DNA from: DATJGF01 sp035495315
GTDB lineage: Bacteria > Verrucomicrobiota > Verrucomicrobiia > Limisphaerales > UBA8199
Assembly (NCBI GenBank): GCA_035495315.1
Contig: DATJGF010000196.1
Coordinates: 8,977-72,976, forward strand
DNA: 64,000 nucleotides
Reading direction: 5' to 3'
Shown: in pieces, positions 7,591-16,965 of the stretch
How the letters are laid out: the number at the start of each line of letters is the position of its first letter
Position numbering within the stretch: position 1 is the stretch's first letter
Program-made: the position numbers and the translations under genes
The notes under the pieces: generated by a model
Database searches by the model: none
The model's input: only the letters and a program-made list of their open reading frames with translations
What the model was told of the DNA's origin: nothing

Positions 7591-8481
7591 ATGGAACTGC
7601 GTCACCTGCGCTACTTCGTGGCGGTGGCGGAGAATCTTAATTTCACCAAAGCCGCGGCGAAGTTGCATCTAGCCCAACCGTCTCTGACCCGACAGATTCA
7701 TAACCTGGAAGAGGAAATCGGCGTTCGGTTGCTAAGTCGTTCCAAGAGCCACGTGGCGCTGACCGAGGAAGGCCGTTGTTTTCTGACAGACGCGCGCCGT
7801 ATTTTGGCCTTGGCCACGGAAAGCATTCTGGCGGTCCAACGGCTGAGCCGCGGCGAAACCGGCGAACTTAACATCGCGTACTTGCCGAATTTCGATTTCG
7901 AGTTGCTGCCGGAAACCTTGCGCGCCTTCCGCCAGGCTTTCCCGCATATCGCACTGAACCTCTTCGACATGAGCCCCGCGGAGCAGTTCCGAGCGTTGGA
8001 GGCGCGAAAAATCGATCTGGGCTTTGTCGGATTGCCTCCTCCAGCCGGAAGCGGCCTTTACTGGGAATGCATAACGCGGCATCGTACGATTGCGGTATTG
8101 CCGTCGAAACACCGCCTGGCGCGCAAACGCCAGGTCAGCCTCACCGACCTCGAAAACATGTTCTTTGTCGGCATGTCGGAGAGGACGCACCCGGGCTTTC
8201 GGGATTGGCTTAATCGCACTTGTCAGCAGGTTGGCTTTACGCCGCGCGTGCTCCAGGATGCCGAACTGGAGGCGGCTTTAATGACTTTCGTGGCGGAGGG
8301 TTTGGGCGTCAGCCTGGCCCGCGAGCACATCAAGAAGCTGCCCCATCCCGGAGTCGTCTTTCGCCCCCTGGCTCCTCCCATCTACGGGGATTACTGCATT
8401 GCCTGGAACCGGGCCAACGAGATGCGGGCGGTGCGCCAGTACATTGAGATCGTAAAAAGTTTCACGGCCCTGGCCCACTAG
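7591..8481 (+). CDS. LysR-family transcriptional regulator
   Basis: The product is 296 residues, the usual length of the family. The N-terminal winged helix-turn-helix is clear (MELRHLRYFVAVAENLNFTK, LHLAQPSLTRQIHNLEEEIG, LLSRSKSHVALTEEG). It is followed by the linker helix and a type-2 periplasmic-binding-like effector domain from about residue 90 (GELNIAYLPNFDFELLPETL, IDLGFVGLPPP, ALMTFVAEGLGVSLA). The effector is unknown. Divergent orientation to the osmC-like gene and a palindromic T-N11-A site between them suggest that it controls that gene and itself (inference). Confidence 0.9.
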   Translation: MELRHLRYFVAVAENLNFTKAAAKLHLAQPSLTRQIHNLEEEIGVRLLSRSKSHVALTEEGRCFLTDARRILALATESILAVQRLSRGETGELNIAYLPNFDFELLPETLRAFRQAFPHIALNLFDMSPAEQFRALEARKIDLGFVGLPPPAGSGLYWECITRHRTIAVLPSKHRLARKRQVSLTDLENMFFVGMSERTHPGFRDWLNRTCQQVGFTPRVLQDAELEAALMTFVAEGLGVSLAREHIKKLPHPGVVFRPLAPPIYGDYCIAWNRANEMRAVRQYIEIVKSFTALAH

Positions 8482-9286
8482 GGGCCCCCCGGGCGTGCCA
8501 GCTTTTGCCATTCGGAGCTCACGGTCCGGGGGCGGGTTTATCCGATTTCAAACCTGTTCACCGCATAACTAAGGTAACTGAGAAGTACGGTTCCTTCGGG
8601 CCATAGCCTCAAGCTATCATCAACATAACATCAAAGCATTGGGACTTGTTCGTGTGAGGCAGTATGGTCAAGACTTGGAAACGCACCTAAGAACACTGGT
8701 CGGTAGCATCGCGCTGGATCGAGCAGCGCCTCAGAAGCCACGTATCCCTCAGACCCCCGAGGAGCTGAGGGGTGTCCCCGACTTGAGTATTCCGGCGGTG
8801 CGCGACTACGTCACTAAGGAACTGCTGTTGAAAATCGAGGCGCAGCTGCCAAATGTGGCCGCTTCGAGCCTTGGATTGCGAGCCCTTCGAGATCGTCTGA
8901 CAATACAAATTTCAGAAGCGAAGGCGCTCCGCTCGAGATTTCCTGACAGCTTTTTGCACCGCCGGGTTTCCGTTCCTTTGACCAAGCCATGTCCAGAACG
9001 ACTCTTTGCCATCCCGCTCTCGCGCCATGGTGCATCGGCACTTCGCTCGCCTACCAATAAGGAGGCGATGAAACCATTCCACCGGTGTCGAACGTGGATC
9101 CTGGAGCCCAAGCCCGAATTCTTGCGCGCCCTCCACAAGTTGTTCGAAAGATGAGCTGGCTGAAATATCGACTTGTGCTTCCAGGTCAGGAAGTCAAGGG
9201 GCAGTCGATGAGATGAGATTGTCACATCAATGCCGCTCGTATTCCTGAGCCGTTTCCCACCGGTGGGAGGGTTCATTGTTCCTCGT
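8482..9286. other. Intergenic region, no supported gene
   Basis: About 800 bases without a convincing coding region. Overlapping open frames exist on both strands (for example 8639-9154 forward and 8806-9303 reverse), but neither shows a recognisable domain, signal peptide or upstream ribosome binding site. The forward one contains a short plausible helical stretch (IPAVRDYVTKELLLKIEAQL) that could be an old gene remnant. Confidence 0.4.
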
Positions 9287-9799
9287 CTATTTCCTGCCAA
9301 CAACTGAACAACGATAAATCTCGTCCGTTACGACGAGAGTGATTTCTGGATTGGCTCCGGCGGCCGCCGCCTCCACTTCCACGTCGGAGAAGAACTGGTG
9401 GGGCGTGAACCCCGGGTTAAAAACGATGAGGACTTGTAACCACAGAGGATTAAATCCGTCGCCCTGGATGGCATTGATCACAGGAAAGAAGTCCTGTTCT
9501 TCGTCCAGATCGTTTGTTGCATAGATAATGTTGGAGCTCGAGTTGTGCGCGATTATCGGGTCGGAGGCGGGCACCTCGAACATATTGACGGTGAATAATT
9601 CACCATCGTAGTAAGCGGGCATCTGACCTGCGGCGCCCTTCGTGGTTCCCTGAGCTGCATGCGCGACGTTTGTCTGGCCCGGGAATGCGGCCCAGCAAGT
9701 ATAAACCAACGCCATGGCGATGAATACACGCGCCGATTTCCATCCGATGTTCATTTGGTGTTTCCTTACGATCATCTGCATTTTGTTTTTTTCTTTCAT
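9287..9799 (-). CDS. Secreted hypothetical protein
   Basis: The product is 170 residues from the first ATG. A second start at 9754 (MNIGWKSARVFIAMALVYTC) gives a better-shaped signal peptide: positive residues, a hydrophobic core, then a cleavage region near NVAHAAQG. The mature part (YYDGELFTVNMFEVP, SSSNIIYATNDLDEEQDFFP, VLIVFNPGFTPHQF) matches no family known to me. It looks like a small beta-rich extracellular domain. It ends TDEIYRCSVVGRK with a single cysteine. A 347-base spacer with no gene separates it from the divergent kelch gene, so the two may share a regulatory region. Confidence 0.6.
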   Translation of the reverse strand: MKEKNKMQMIVRKHQMNIGWKSARVFIAMALVYTCWAAFPGQTNVAHAAQGTTKGAAGQMPAYYDGELFTVNMFEVPASDPIIAHNSSSNIIYATNDLDEEQDFFPVINAIQGDGFNPLWLQVLIVFNPGFTPHQFFSDVEVEAAAAGANPEITLVVTDEIYRCSVVGRK

Positions 9800-10146
9800 G
9801 TTTTTCTCTTAGTTGTGGAACTGACAATTGCCAGCTCCGTTGTCCGATTTCTTTGTTATCAGAGTTCAGTTTTTCTGTTTCGGAGAAGACTCCTTGTCAG
9901 AATTGGATGAACAATTCGCGCACTAGTTCCCGCGAAAAATCGTCTCGTTCAGACCATTTTTTTACACTGCGCGTATTTCTTTCCATGGGAGCCGCAATTT
10001 CCTTTGTAGTTCCGGGGAGTTGCTGGGTCTTTAGTCCCACCGCTTCTACGAGCACTCTCCGGAACTCGCGTTAGCCTGGCTCCTCATACTTCGGCAACTG
10101 ACACGCACAAGCAATTGACGCAAACAAACGCCGGACAAAGCAAAAC
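9800..10146. other. Divergent intergenic/promoter region
   Basis: This spacer separates the reverse-strand secreted protein from the forward kelch gene. It is locally AT-rich compared with its neighbours (around 9830-9960), as expected of a promoter-bearing region. I see no gene and no strong hairpin, and I could not fix a promoter. Confidence 0.4.
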
Positions 10147-13100
10147 GTGAAAATCCTACTTCGAAATTTACTCGCTCTCACACTGAGCGCCCTGGTGCTC
10201 AATTCGGTTGCGGCACAGCCGTCCTCGACCGGTTCCTTCTCGCTGGTCGGGTCTATGGGCCAATTCCGGAGGGATCATACGGCGACCCTCTTGCTAAACG
10301 GAACGGTGTTGGTAGCAGGTGGCGCGCCTTTCGCGCAGGCAGCGACTTCGGAGATCTTCGATCCCTTCACCGCAACCTGGACTAATTCGGGCCCGTTGAA
10401 CACAGGGCGCGAATTTCACACAGCAACCCTGTTGCAGGATGGTCGCGTAGTGGTGACGGGTGGCCAAACCGCCAGCCAACTTCTGGCGAGCACCGAGGTG
10501 TATGACCCGTCCAGTGGTCGGTGGACAGGCGCAGGCTCCCTGAACATCGGACGCGAATTGCACACCGCCACACTTTTGAGGGGTGGTTTCGTTTTGGTCA
10601 CGGGTGGCTTCCCAAATATTTCCAGCGCCGAGCTATTTGATCCGACGACCGGGCAATGGAGCCTGACTGGTTCGATGCACGAACCGCGCTACCAGCATAC
10701 GGCCACTCTGTTGGCTGATGGCAGAGTCCTCGTGACCGGCGGCCTCAACGCCACCGATCTGCTGGCGAGCGCGGAACTGTATAATCCAAAAACGCAACTC
10801 TGGACCCCCACCGGCTCCATGCATTTTGCACGCGTGACCCATACCGCTTCGCTGTTGTCGGATGGCAAAGTGCTGGTCACCGGCAGTGACAGTCTCGGCC
10901 AGCCTTCCGAACTCTATGATCCGGCAACCGGCTTATGGACGGTGACCGGCACTCCCTCTATCTTCCGAAGCCAGCATACGGCTACCGTCCTGCCGGACGG
11001 CAGGGTGCTGGTCACCGGCGGCCGCGATGATAAGCTCAATCCGATTGCTTGCGACTCAGAAGTGTACGACCCCGCAACAGGTTTATGGTCGCGAACGGGC
11101 GCGTTAAATGGCGGCCGCACCAGACATACGGCAACCTTGCTCGACAACGGCGACGTGTTGGTTACTGGAGGCATGACCAGCGGAACAGCCTTCACTGAAA
11201 AGGCCGAAGTGTACAACAGCGCTGCAAAGAACTGGGATCCCACGGGAGGGCTCTCATTCTCCCGCGCGGGCCACCTGGGAGTGTCGCTGGCCAATGGCAA
11301 AGTGCTGGTGGCCGGAGGATTCGACGCGTTCCTCCATTTAGTCAATAACAACTCCGAACTGTACGACCCGGTGGTCGGAACCTGGCAACTTACCGGGCGC
11401 CTGAACACTGCGCGCCAGAGCGCTACAGCGACTTTGTTGCGAAACGGGAAAGTCCTCGCCGCGGGAGGGGTTGGCAACACCTTCCTTTCCAGCGCGGAGT
11501 TATTCGATCCGGCCACTGGTAGCTGGACGCTCACCGGTTCGATGCATGACGTCCGCTGGGCGGCCGCGGCCGTCCTGCTCCCGAATGGGAAGGTCCTGGA
11601 GGTGGGAGGAACAGCTACCGCATCCTTTATCGGCACCCGAGGAGCCGAACTCTACGATCCCGCAAGCGGGAGTTGGACCGTCACAGGCTCAATGACCAAT
11701 GAACGATGCGCTTTCACAGTAACTCTCTTGCCGAATGGCAACGTGTTGGCGGCTGGCGGCTTTGGCACGAACGGTGCCGTAGCAACCGCGGAGCTCTACG
11801 ATCCCACCACTGGTGCCTGGACACCGACCGGCTCACTCCAGAAGGCGCGCGGTTCGCATACGGCGACGTTGTTGCCAAACGGTAGGGTGCTCGTGGCCGG
11901 AGGAACTGATTTCTTCGTGACCGCGAATAGCACACCACCCACTGATCCGACCCGGGCCAGCGCAGAGATATACGATCCAGCGACAGGAATCTGGACCCCC
12001 ACAGGTTCGATGAGCCTCCCTCGTTCAGTTCACACCGCGACTTTGCTGCCGAGCGGCAAGGTCCTGGTTGCTGGAGGCGTTAGCTATTTTGACAGCCTAT
12101 TTCCAACCACCGCCGAACTGTACGATCCCGCCAGGGGAAGATGGTCGCCAACCTTGCCCCTGGTAAGTGGCCGTCGCGACCATATTACCGCTTTGCTTCC
12201 CAACGGCAAAGTTCTGGTTGCCGGAGGTTTCAATACCAGCGACACCGGTCCGACCGCCGAGTTGTTCGACCCTGCAAACGAGGTACCGCCGCTGCCGACT
12301 CTCTCCGGGAGGGTTGTGACCTTCAGCTCAACCAGGCCGGTGTCCGGAGTGACGATGAGTGTGAGGGGAGACACCAATGTGAGCGGGTTAACGGGTCCGG
12401 ACGGGACGTATCAAACAGTGGTGAACATAGGGGGAAACTATGAATTGGGCCCCTCCAAGTTTGATGATACCCCGCCCAATAACGGCGTGACCACGTTGGA
12501 TATTTTACTGATCCGGCAGCACATCCTGGCCACGACATTTCTGAACTCGCCGTACAAATTGCTGGCAGCGGACGTGAACGGCTCCGGCTCCGTGAGCACT
12601 CTGGATATTCTAAATTTGCGGCAACTGATCCTGGGGACAACGACGAATCTGCCGGCAGGCTTATGGAGATTCGTTCCGGCTGACTTCGTCTTTCCAGACC
12701 CACAAAGTCCCTGGAATGCTCCGAGCAAGCTCGCGTACACCAATGTAATCGCTGACCTGAGCAGTCAGGACTTCGTCGCCATCAAGCTCGGCGATGTGAA
12801 TGGTTCCTGGGTGGCCTCGGGCAGCCAAACTGCTCAAGTTCAGAGTCGGGGCGCCATGGACGGAAATGCGACGGGCTTGTTTCGTGTCAGCAACCTTGCC
12901 GCGCAACCAGGCACAACCATCAATGCGAGCGTAATGGCTGGCGCAATCGACGGACTAACCAGTGCTCAGTTTACGCTGCAATGGGATCCAGCTGTCTTGC
13001 GTTACCTAAGCGTTGGGGACTTTGGGTTGCGCGGCTTGGCCAGCGACAACTTTGGCACTCGGTTGACCGACACCGGAAAGCTGAGCTTCTCATGGGATGA

Positions 13101-13512
13101 CCCGCAGGGAACGGGGGCGACACTGCCCGATGGCACAACAATATTTACAGTGAGCTTCCTTGTGGTCGGTGCGGCCGGCACCGTGTCGGCCCTGGCATTG
13201 GCGGATACGCCGACGCCGCGGGAGGTGAGCGTGAAGGCTGTGTTGGCCACATTCAATGCTGAGAATGGAGCCGTTAATGTGGGCGTTACAAATCCAGTAA
13301 TCACCGGGGGTTTGGACGTCGCCAAGGTAAGCTTCGATCTCTCAATCCCGACGCTCAACGGGGTGGACTATATCGTCGAATATGCAGACGAGTTGCCGAG
13401 CACTAATTGGACAATCCTGTCAACCATCGCGGGCGATGGAACTGTGAAAACTCTGAGCGATGCCAGCATCATCACCAACCGTCAGCGCTTCTACCGAACG
13501 CGAATCCGCTAA
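10147..13512 (+). CDS. Secreted kelch-propeller protein with dockerin-like and cohesin-like modules
   Basis: The product is 1121 residues with a GTG start. A signal peptide (MKILLRNLLALTLSALVLNS, cleavage near VAAQ) precedes about 14 kelch-type repeats of roughly 48 residues to about residue 715. Each has a form like HTATLLPNGKVLVAGG, then AELYDPATGSWTPTGSM, enough for two stacked beta-propellers. A CNA-B/transthyretin-like linker (GRVVTFSSTRPVSGVTMSVR) leads to a dockerin-I-like pair of segments (NGVTTLDILLIRQHIL; DVNGSGSVSTLDILNLRQLI). Next comes a cohesin-like beta domain (about residues 915-1035; AQFTLQWDPAVLRYLSVGDF). The last about 70 residues form a C-terminal module ending QRFYRTRIR that recurs in other secreted proteins of this window. 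Dockerin and cohesin usually bind each other on separate proteins, so their co-occurrence suggests self-association or surface assembly (inference). Confidence 0.85.
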   Translation: MKILLRNLLALTLSALVLNSVAAQPSSTGSFSLVGSMGQFRRDHTATLLLNGTVLVAGGAPFAQAATSEIFDPFTATWTNSGPLNTGREFHTATLLQDGRVVVTGGQTASQLLASTEVYDPSSGRWTGAGSLNIGRELHTATLLRGGFVLVTGGFPNISSAELFDPTTGQWSLTGSMHEPRYQHTATLLADGRVLVTGGLNATDLLASAELYNPKTQLWTPTGSMHFARVTHTASLLSDGKVLVTGSDSLGQPSELYDPATGLWTVTGTPSIFRSQHTATVLPDGRVLVTGGRDDKLNPIACDSEVYDPATGLWSRTGALNGGRTRHTATLLDNGDVLVTGGMTSGTAFTEKAEVYNSAAKNWDPTGGLSFSRAGHLGVSLANGKVLVAGGFDAFLHLVNNNSELYDPVVGTWQLTGRLNTARQSATATLLRNGKVLAAGGVGNTFLSSAELFDPATGSWTLTGSMHDVRWAAAAVLLPNGKVLEVGGTATASFIGTRGAELYDPASGSWTVTGSMTNERCAFTVTLLPNGNVLAAGGFGTNGAVATAELYDPTTGAWTPTGSLQKARGSHTATLLPNGRVLVAGGTDFFVTANSTPPTDPTRASAEIYDPATGIWTPTGSMSLPRSVHTATLLPSGKVLVAGGVSYFDSLFPTTAELYDPARGRWSPTLPLVSGRRDHITALLPNGKVLVAGGFNTSDTGPTAELFDPANEVPPLPTLSGRVVTFSSTRPVSGVTMSVRGDTNVSGLTGPDGTYQTVVNIGGNYELGPSKFDDTPPNNGVTTLDILLIRQHILATTFLNSPYKLLAADVNGSGSVSTLDILNLRQLILGTTTNLPAGLWRFVPADFVFPDPQSPWNAPSKLAYTNVIADLSSQDFVAIKLGDVNGSWVASGSQTAQVQSRGAMDGNATGLFRVSNLAAQPGTTINASVMAGAIDGLTSAQFTLQWDPAVLRYLSVGDFGLRGLASDNFGTRLTDTGKLSFSWDDPQGTGATLPDGTTIFTVSFLVVGAAGTVSALALADTPTPREVSVKAVLATFNAENGAVNVGVTNPVITGGLDVAKVSFDLSIPTLNGVDYIVEYADELPSTNWTILSTIAGDGTVKTLSDASIITNRQRFYRTRIR

Positions 13513-13837
13513 CAGGCCCAGGCAGTAGCAAGCCTGGTGTGGGGCAAAAGTTAAACCGTTACGGCGCCGAGGTGGTGCTTCTTGAGCCGTGCACGTTGAG
13601 TTTGTGGTTCGTCCAGGACCGTGAAAATATGCCGCAGCGCAAGCCTGGCCCATGCACTCTACGGTCTGCACTGATAAAGCGATTCCTTTCGAGCAACCGT
13701 AGCCTGGGCGATCGAGATCCGGTCGGCCTTCGGCCACGCAAATCGACTTGCTTTGGGAAGGATTCGAGCGGATTATTTTGCCCCATTGCTGGCAGCAAAA
13801 CAGAATTCTGCACTGCTGCATCGATGGTGTGGATTAC
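13513..13837. other. Intergenic region between the kelch gene and the tRNA-Ser half-gene
   Basis: No supported gene. Short frames on both strands lack domain signatures. A GC-rich imperfect inverted segment (around 13709-13735, GATCCGGTCGGCCTTCGGCC) could fold, but no T-tract follows. Confidence 0.35.
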
Positions 13838-13876
13838 GGAAGGGTGGCTGAGTGGTTAAAGGCACCTGACTCGAAA
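13838..13876 (+). repeat. Orphan 5' half of tRNA-Ser(CGA), copy 1
   Basis: Thirty-nine bases are identical to the first 39 bases of the intact tRNA-Ser at 27495. They cover the acceptor 5' strand, D arm, and anticodon stem 5' strand and loop, up to TCGAAA just past the anticodon. After that the sequence departs completely, so no 3' half exists and this cannot fold into a tRNA. A break exactly in the anticodon loop is a known crossover sublocation for tyrosine recombinases, so this is read as an att-site scar. Confidence 0.85.
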
Positions 13877-14000
13877 AAGCATTCATGGTCCTAATGGGAC
13901 CCAAGTGGACTCACACGGCCCCACCGGTCTCTCCTTCACTTTCGCGTTGCTGAAATCGGGACCCATTCGGACCCAAAAGGACCCAAAAATCGCCGAGTAA
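13877..14000 (+). repeat. Conserved block following tRNA-Ser half-gene, copy 1 (putative element end)
   Basis: About 125 bases align with 22766-22894. Both begin AAAAGCATTCA(T/C)GGTCCTAATG and run through ACCCAAG(T/C)GGACTCAC and CGGCCCCAC to a GACGAGTA/GCCGAGTA end. Inside are several spaced direct repeats of GGACCCAA/GGACTCA, which look like arm-type recombinase sites. No protein-coding frame spans the block. It is most simply the conserved end of a family of integrating elements. Confidence 0.65.
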
Positions 14001-14284
14001 TCAGGACTCCACGGGTGTGTCACTTTCGACACGCGCCCTCGTCATCGCCACCCAATGACCCCCATCCGCTGACACCCTGCTTCGCTGTCATCTCCTGACC
14101 GCCATCCCCTGATACTTGGCCCTCAGTTTTGACGACTCATTCACCAGTTCCGCCGCTCAGTCGGCTGTAAGCGTTTGTGGTTGCGGTCGATCAACGAAAG
14201 GACGCGAGCAACGCCACCTCACTCCGATCGCATATTCGCGAGCCCCTCAGGCGAGGAGCCCGCGTCGCTTGCCAGCTGGCACCA
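14001..14284. other. Spacer, no gene seen
   Basis: A region between the conserved element end and the DUF2959 gene. It has tandem-like pyrimidine-rich phrases (around 14039-14110, variants of ACCCCCATCC(G/C)CTGACA) but no coding signature. Confidence 0.3.
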
Positions 14285-14926
14285 TTATTTGTATTTGGCC
14301 AATTCGGCGCTAACGCGGTCAAGTTCCGCCTCCACGTCTTTTAGCGAGTCGGCCACATCGGAGCCGTGCCAATTGGCGTTCTTTATCGTTTGCTTGGCCG
14401 CTTTTACGCTTCCGCTGCTGAGTTCACTGTCGAGGAGCTTCTTAATATCGTTCAGATCCGAGAGGAAAGGAACTAGCTCGTCCCGGGCTTCCAACATGGC
14501 TTTGACAATCTTGTCGTAGGATTTTAAGCGTTTGTCGTAGCGTTTCTGGGCCTGGTTGCGAATGTCCTCGTTGGCTATGGTTTTGATCTGACCTTCCCAG
14601 GCATTGAAAAATGCTTCCCCCTTTTCGCTCATGCTGCCGGCACGATCCCGGGCCATCTTGGCTTGCTCTTCCATCTTGACCAGTTCCGCTGTGAACTTCT
14701 CGAACTGAGGCCGCAGCTCAACGCTGTTGACTTGCAGCCTGTTGAGTTCTTCAAGGGTCAGCCCGACCTGGTTGCGGATCTTGGCGCACCCTGTTCGCAC
14801 TCCTTCGATCTTGGCCATCACCTCCTTGGCCTGGTCGCCCGAGACTGCGGCGGTGGCTCTAGGTGTTGGCGCCAGCCCAAAGGCCACAAGTGCCGAGAAG
14901 GTGGTTATTTGAATTAGGGATTTCAT
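14285..14926 (-). CDS. DUF2959-family exported coiled-coil protein
   Basis: The product is 213 residues. A signal peptide (MKSLIQITTFSALVAFGLAP, cleavage near ATAAVSG) is followed by an almost wholly helical, heptad-rich chain: LTLEELNRLQVNSVELRPQF, FTAELVKMEEQAKMARDRAG, YDKRLKSYDKIVKAMLEARD, FLSDLNDIKKLLDSEL. It ends LDRVSAELAKYK. The spacing and charged helices match the DUF2959 family of periplasmic proteins of unknown function. A function cannot be assigned. It is 134 bases downstream of, and on the same strand as, the sigma-54 activator gene, so it could be cotranscribed with it, and it lies close to the MscS channel, consistent with a cell-envelope stress role (inference). Confidence 0.65.
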   Translation of the reverse strand: MKSLIQITTFSALVAFGLAPTPRATAAVSGDQAKEVMAKIEGVRTGCAKIRNQVGLTLEELNRLQVNSVELRPQFEKFTAELVKMEEQAKMARDRAGSMSEKGEAFFNAWEGQIKTIANEDIRNQAQKRYDKRLKSYDKIVKAMLEARDELVPFLSDLNDIKKLLDSELSSGSVKAAKQTIKNANWHGSDVADSLKDVEAELDRVSAELAKYK

Positions 14927-15060
14927 GGATCTGTCCTTTCGCTTCGTCTTATCTGTCGTTTTGTTTGAATCATGGTCAGAACACCCGACAGGGTTCCCGA
15001 CCCAAAGTCATTGGGTCTTGCTGCGGGTTCTTCGACCCATCACCCGCATCCTCTGGCGAA

Positions 15061-16965
15061 TCACCTCCTGATCACCAGCGCTTCATCCTTCTGATGGCGA
15101 TGTGGGATCCCCAGCTTCTGCATGCGCGAGTAAAGCGTGCTGGGCTGCAAATCCAGCCGCGCCGCAGCCCCGTACGGGCCCTTAATCCGCCACGACGTGC
15201 TCTCCAGCGTCTTAAGGATGTGCTTCCGCTCCGCCTCCGCAAGTGTACCCAACTGAGCCTCCCGCGTTGGTGCCTCGCCCAAAACCGTCAACTTGAGCGT
15301 ATCCCCGGAACAGAGAATCACGCTGTGCTCGATCACGTTACGCAGTTCCCGAATATTTCCTGGCCAGGAATGACCCTGCATCAACTCCATCGCTTTACGA
15401 GAAACCTTGGTGATCTTCTTACCCATCCGGCTCGAAAGCTCTTCCATGAACGCAAACACGAGCAAGGGAATGTCCTCCACTCGCTCCCGCAGCGGCGGGA
15501 TGTCGATCGGGAATACCTTCAGACGGTAATAAAGGTCCTCACGGAACCGCCCCCGGCGCACCTCTTCGGCCAAATCGCGGTTGGTCGCGGCGATAACGCG
15601 CACATCGACTTTGTGGGTTTTGGGACTGCCCAACCGCTGGAATTCCCCTTGCTGCAGCACCCGCAGCAGCTTGGCCTGGACTTCCGTCGGCAGTTCCCCG
15701 ACCTCATCGAGGAAAATGGTGGAGCCGTTAGACATTTCGAATCGCCCCACCTGGCTAGTTAGGGCACCAGTGTAGGCGCCCCGTTCCCGCCCAAAGAGCT
15801 CACTCTCCACCAGAGCTGTGGGCAGCGCTGCACAATTCACCAGTACCATCATACGCTCTTTGCGCGCACTCAACCGGTGGATCTGCTCGCCGATAAGTTC
15901 CTTCCCGGTCCCGGTCTCCCCGCTGATTAGTACCGGGCAATCCGCGGGCGCAACCTGGTCCACTTTGTGCAGCACCTGCCGGATTTGCTGACTCCGGCCG
16001 ATGATTCCGTCGTGCACAGAGGATATTTCTGTCTCGGACTTGAGGTAATTAGCCTCGGACCCCAACCGGTCCTTCAATTCCTTGAGTTCGGCGTAGGCTT
16101 GCACTGCCGCTTCGTCTGAAAGCTTGCGTGCGAGTGCCTGGGCGAAAACCGCCGAGACATACTCCAACCGTCTTACCTGGTCCTCAGGCCAGAGTGTCTT
16201 CTCCGTTACCATCCCAAAATTCACCGCGCCGAGCACCTCACCCGCGACGCGAAGCGGAAGGAACACCCCGGAGTGTGTCCCGCCCCGCGACAGCTCTGCT
16301 TTGTCCTGTGCGGCCTCAACAGGCAAATCCGCAGTTCTGGAGAATAATATCGTCTTTCCACGCTTGACCGCTGCTGTAATCCACGGGAAACAAGCCTGGG
16401 ACTGAGTCCCGAGCGGAATTGTGCGGATCCCAGCCCCTGAGTCGGCCTCATTCACTGCAGTTGGAGCGCTCTTCACTGGTCCAGAGCTAACGGGGAAACA
16501 TGGCATGCAGAGGTGCGTCAGCTGCAAAGAGGCCGGATTTTGTGCGGATTTGCGCCATAGGCCAGCCCACTGAACTCCCAGAGTGTTGCAGACGCGCATC
16601 AGCGCGACCTCGATTTCGCGCTCCTCGTCTTCGAGCGGAACGTTCACGAACCTCGCCAGGATATCAAACAGCAATCGCTCTAATTGATCTGCCTGCCTGA
16701 GCCCCACTCCAGGAGAGAGTTTGCAGAAACAATCCTCGGACGAGCTGGTGGCAAAATGATTCAGCACGTCCAAGGCTCTCTTCTGACCGTTTGCTGGCTT
16801 CCCCAGCGGTAGGGCGATATGATTCAAGTCACATATCGGCTGGGGGGACTTAAATTCGAGATGATCGAGCAGTGCAAGGTTCATTGTTGTTTTCATCAGG
16901 TCAAGGAGGTAGCGAGAACTTTGGTCTGGCTTGAGCAATCCCCACCTCCCGCTCAAGGATGCCAC
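15061..16965 (-). CDS. Sigma-54-dependent activator (GAF + AAA+ + Fis-type HTH)
   Basis: The product is 634 residues. Residues about 100-290 form a GAF-like sensor region (GVFLPLRVAGEVLGAVNFGM). The AAA+ domain follows from about residue 318 with Walker A GETGTGKE, the sigma-54 contact loop as GAYTGA (Y in place of F of GAFTGA), Walker B STIFLDEVGEL, and the sensor region VRVIAATNRDLAEEV. The C-terminal HTH has LESTSWRIKGPYGAAARLDL and QPSTLYSRMQKLGIPHR. It should activate sigma-54 promoters in response to an unknown ligand bound by the GAF domain. The tyrosine variant of the loop occurs in natural activators. A downstream in-frame ATG at 16896 is an alternative start. The last about 50 codons are partially duplicated, inverted, at 17.75-17.91 kb. 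Confidence 0.88.
   Translation of the reverse strand: MASLSGRWGLLKPDQSSRYLLDLMKTTMNLALLDHLEFKSPQPICDLNHIALPLGKPANGQKRALDVLNHFATSSSEDCFCKLSPGVGLRQADQLERLLFDILARFVNVPLEDEEREIEVALMRVCNTLGVQWAGLWRKSAQNPASLQLTHLCMPCFPVSSGPVKSAPTAVNEADSGAGIRTIPLGTQSQACFPWITAAVKRGKTILFSRTADLPVEAAQDKAELSRGGTHSGVFLPLRVAGEVLGAVNFGMVTEKTLWPEDQVRRLEYVSAVFAQALARKLSDEAAVQAYAELKELKDRLGSEANYLKSETEISSVHDGIIGRSQQIRQVLHKVDQVAPADCPVLISGETGTGKELIGEQIHRLSARKERMMVLVNCAALPTALVESELFGRERGAYTGALTSQVGRFEMSNGSTIFLDEVGELPTEVQAKLLRVLQQGEFQRLGSPKTHKVDVRVIAATNRDLAEEVRRGRFREDLYYRLKVFPIDIPPLRERVEDIPLLVFAFMEELSSRMGKKITKVSRKAMELMQGHSWPGNIRELRNVIEHSVILCSGDTLKLTVLGEAPTREAQLGTLAEAERKHILKTLESTSWRIKGPYGAAARLDLQPSTLYSRMQKLGIPHRHQKDEALVIRR

Noticed and set aside
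8639..9154. Candidate 171-residue protein
   Set aside because: No domain, no signal peptide, weak start context, and a competing frame of similar length on the other strand; left as an uncertain gap.
10147..12280. Regular 140-150-base periodicity resembling a DNA repeat array
   Set aside because: The period equals the kelch protein repeat (about 48 codons) and is explained by the coding sequence; it is not a CRISPR or satellite.
10147..13512. Cellulosome scaffoldin
   Set aside because: Only one cohesin-like and one dockerin-like module, no glycoside hydrolase partners and no S-layer domain; a cellulosome role is not supported.
13838..13876. A second tRNA-Ser gene
   Set aside because: Only the 5' half is present; variable arm, T arm and acceptor 3' strand are missing.
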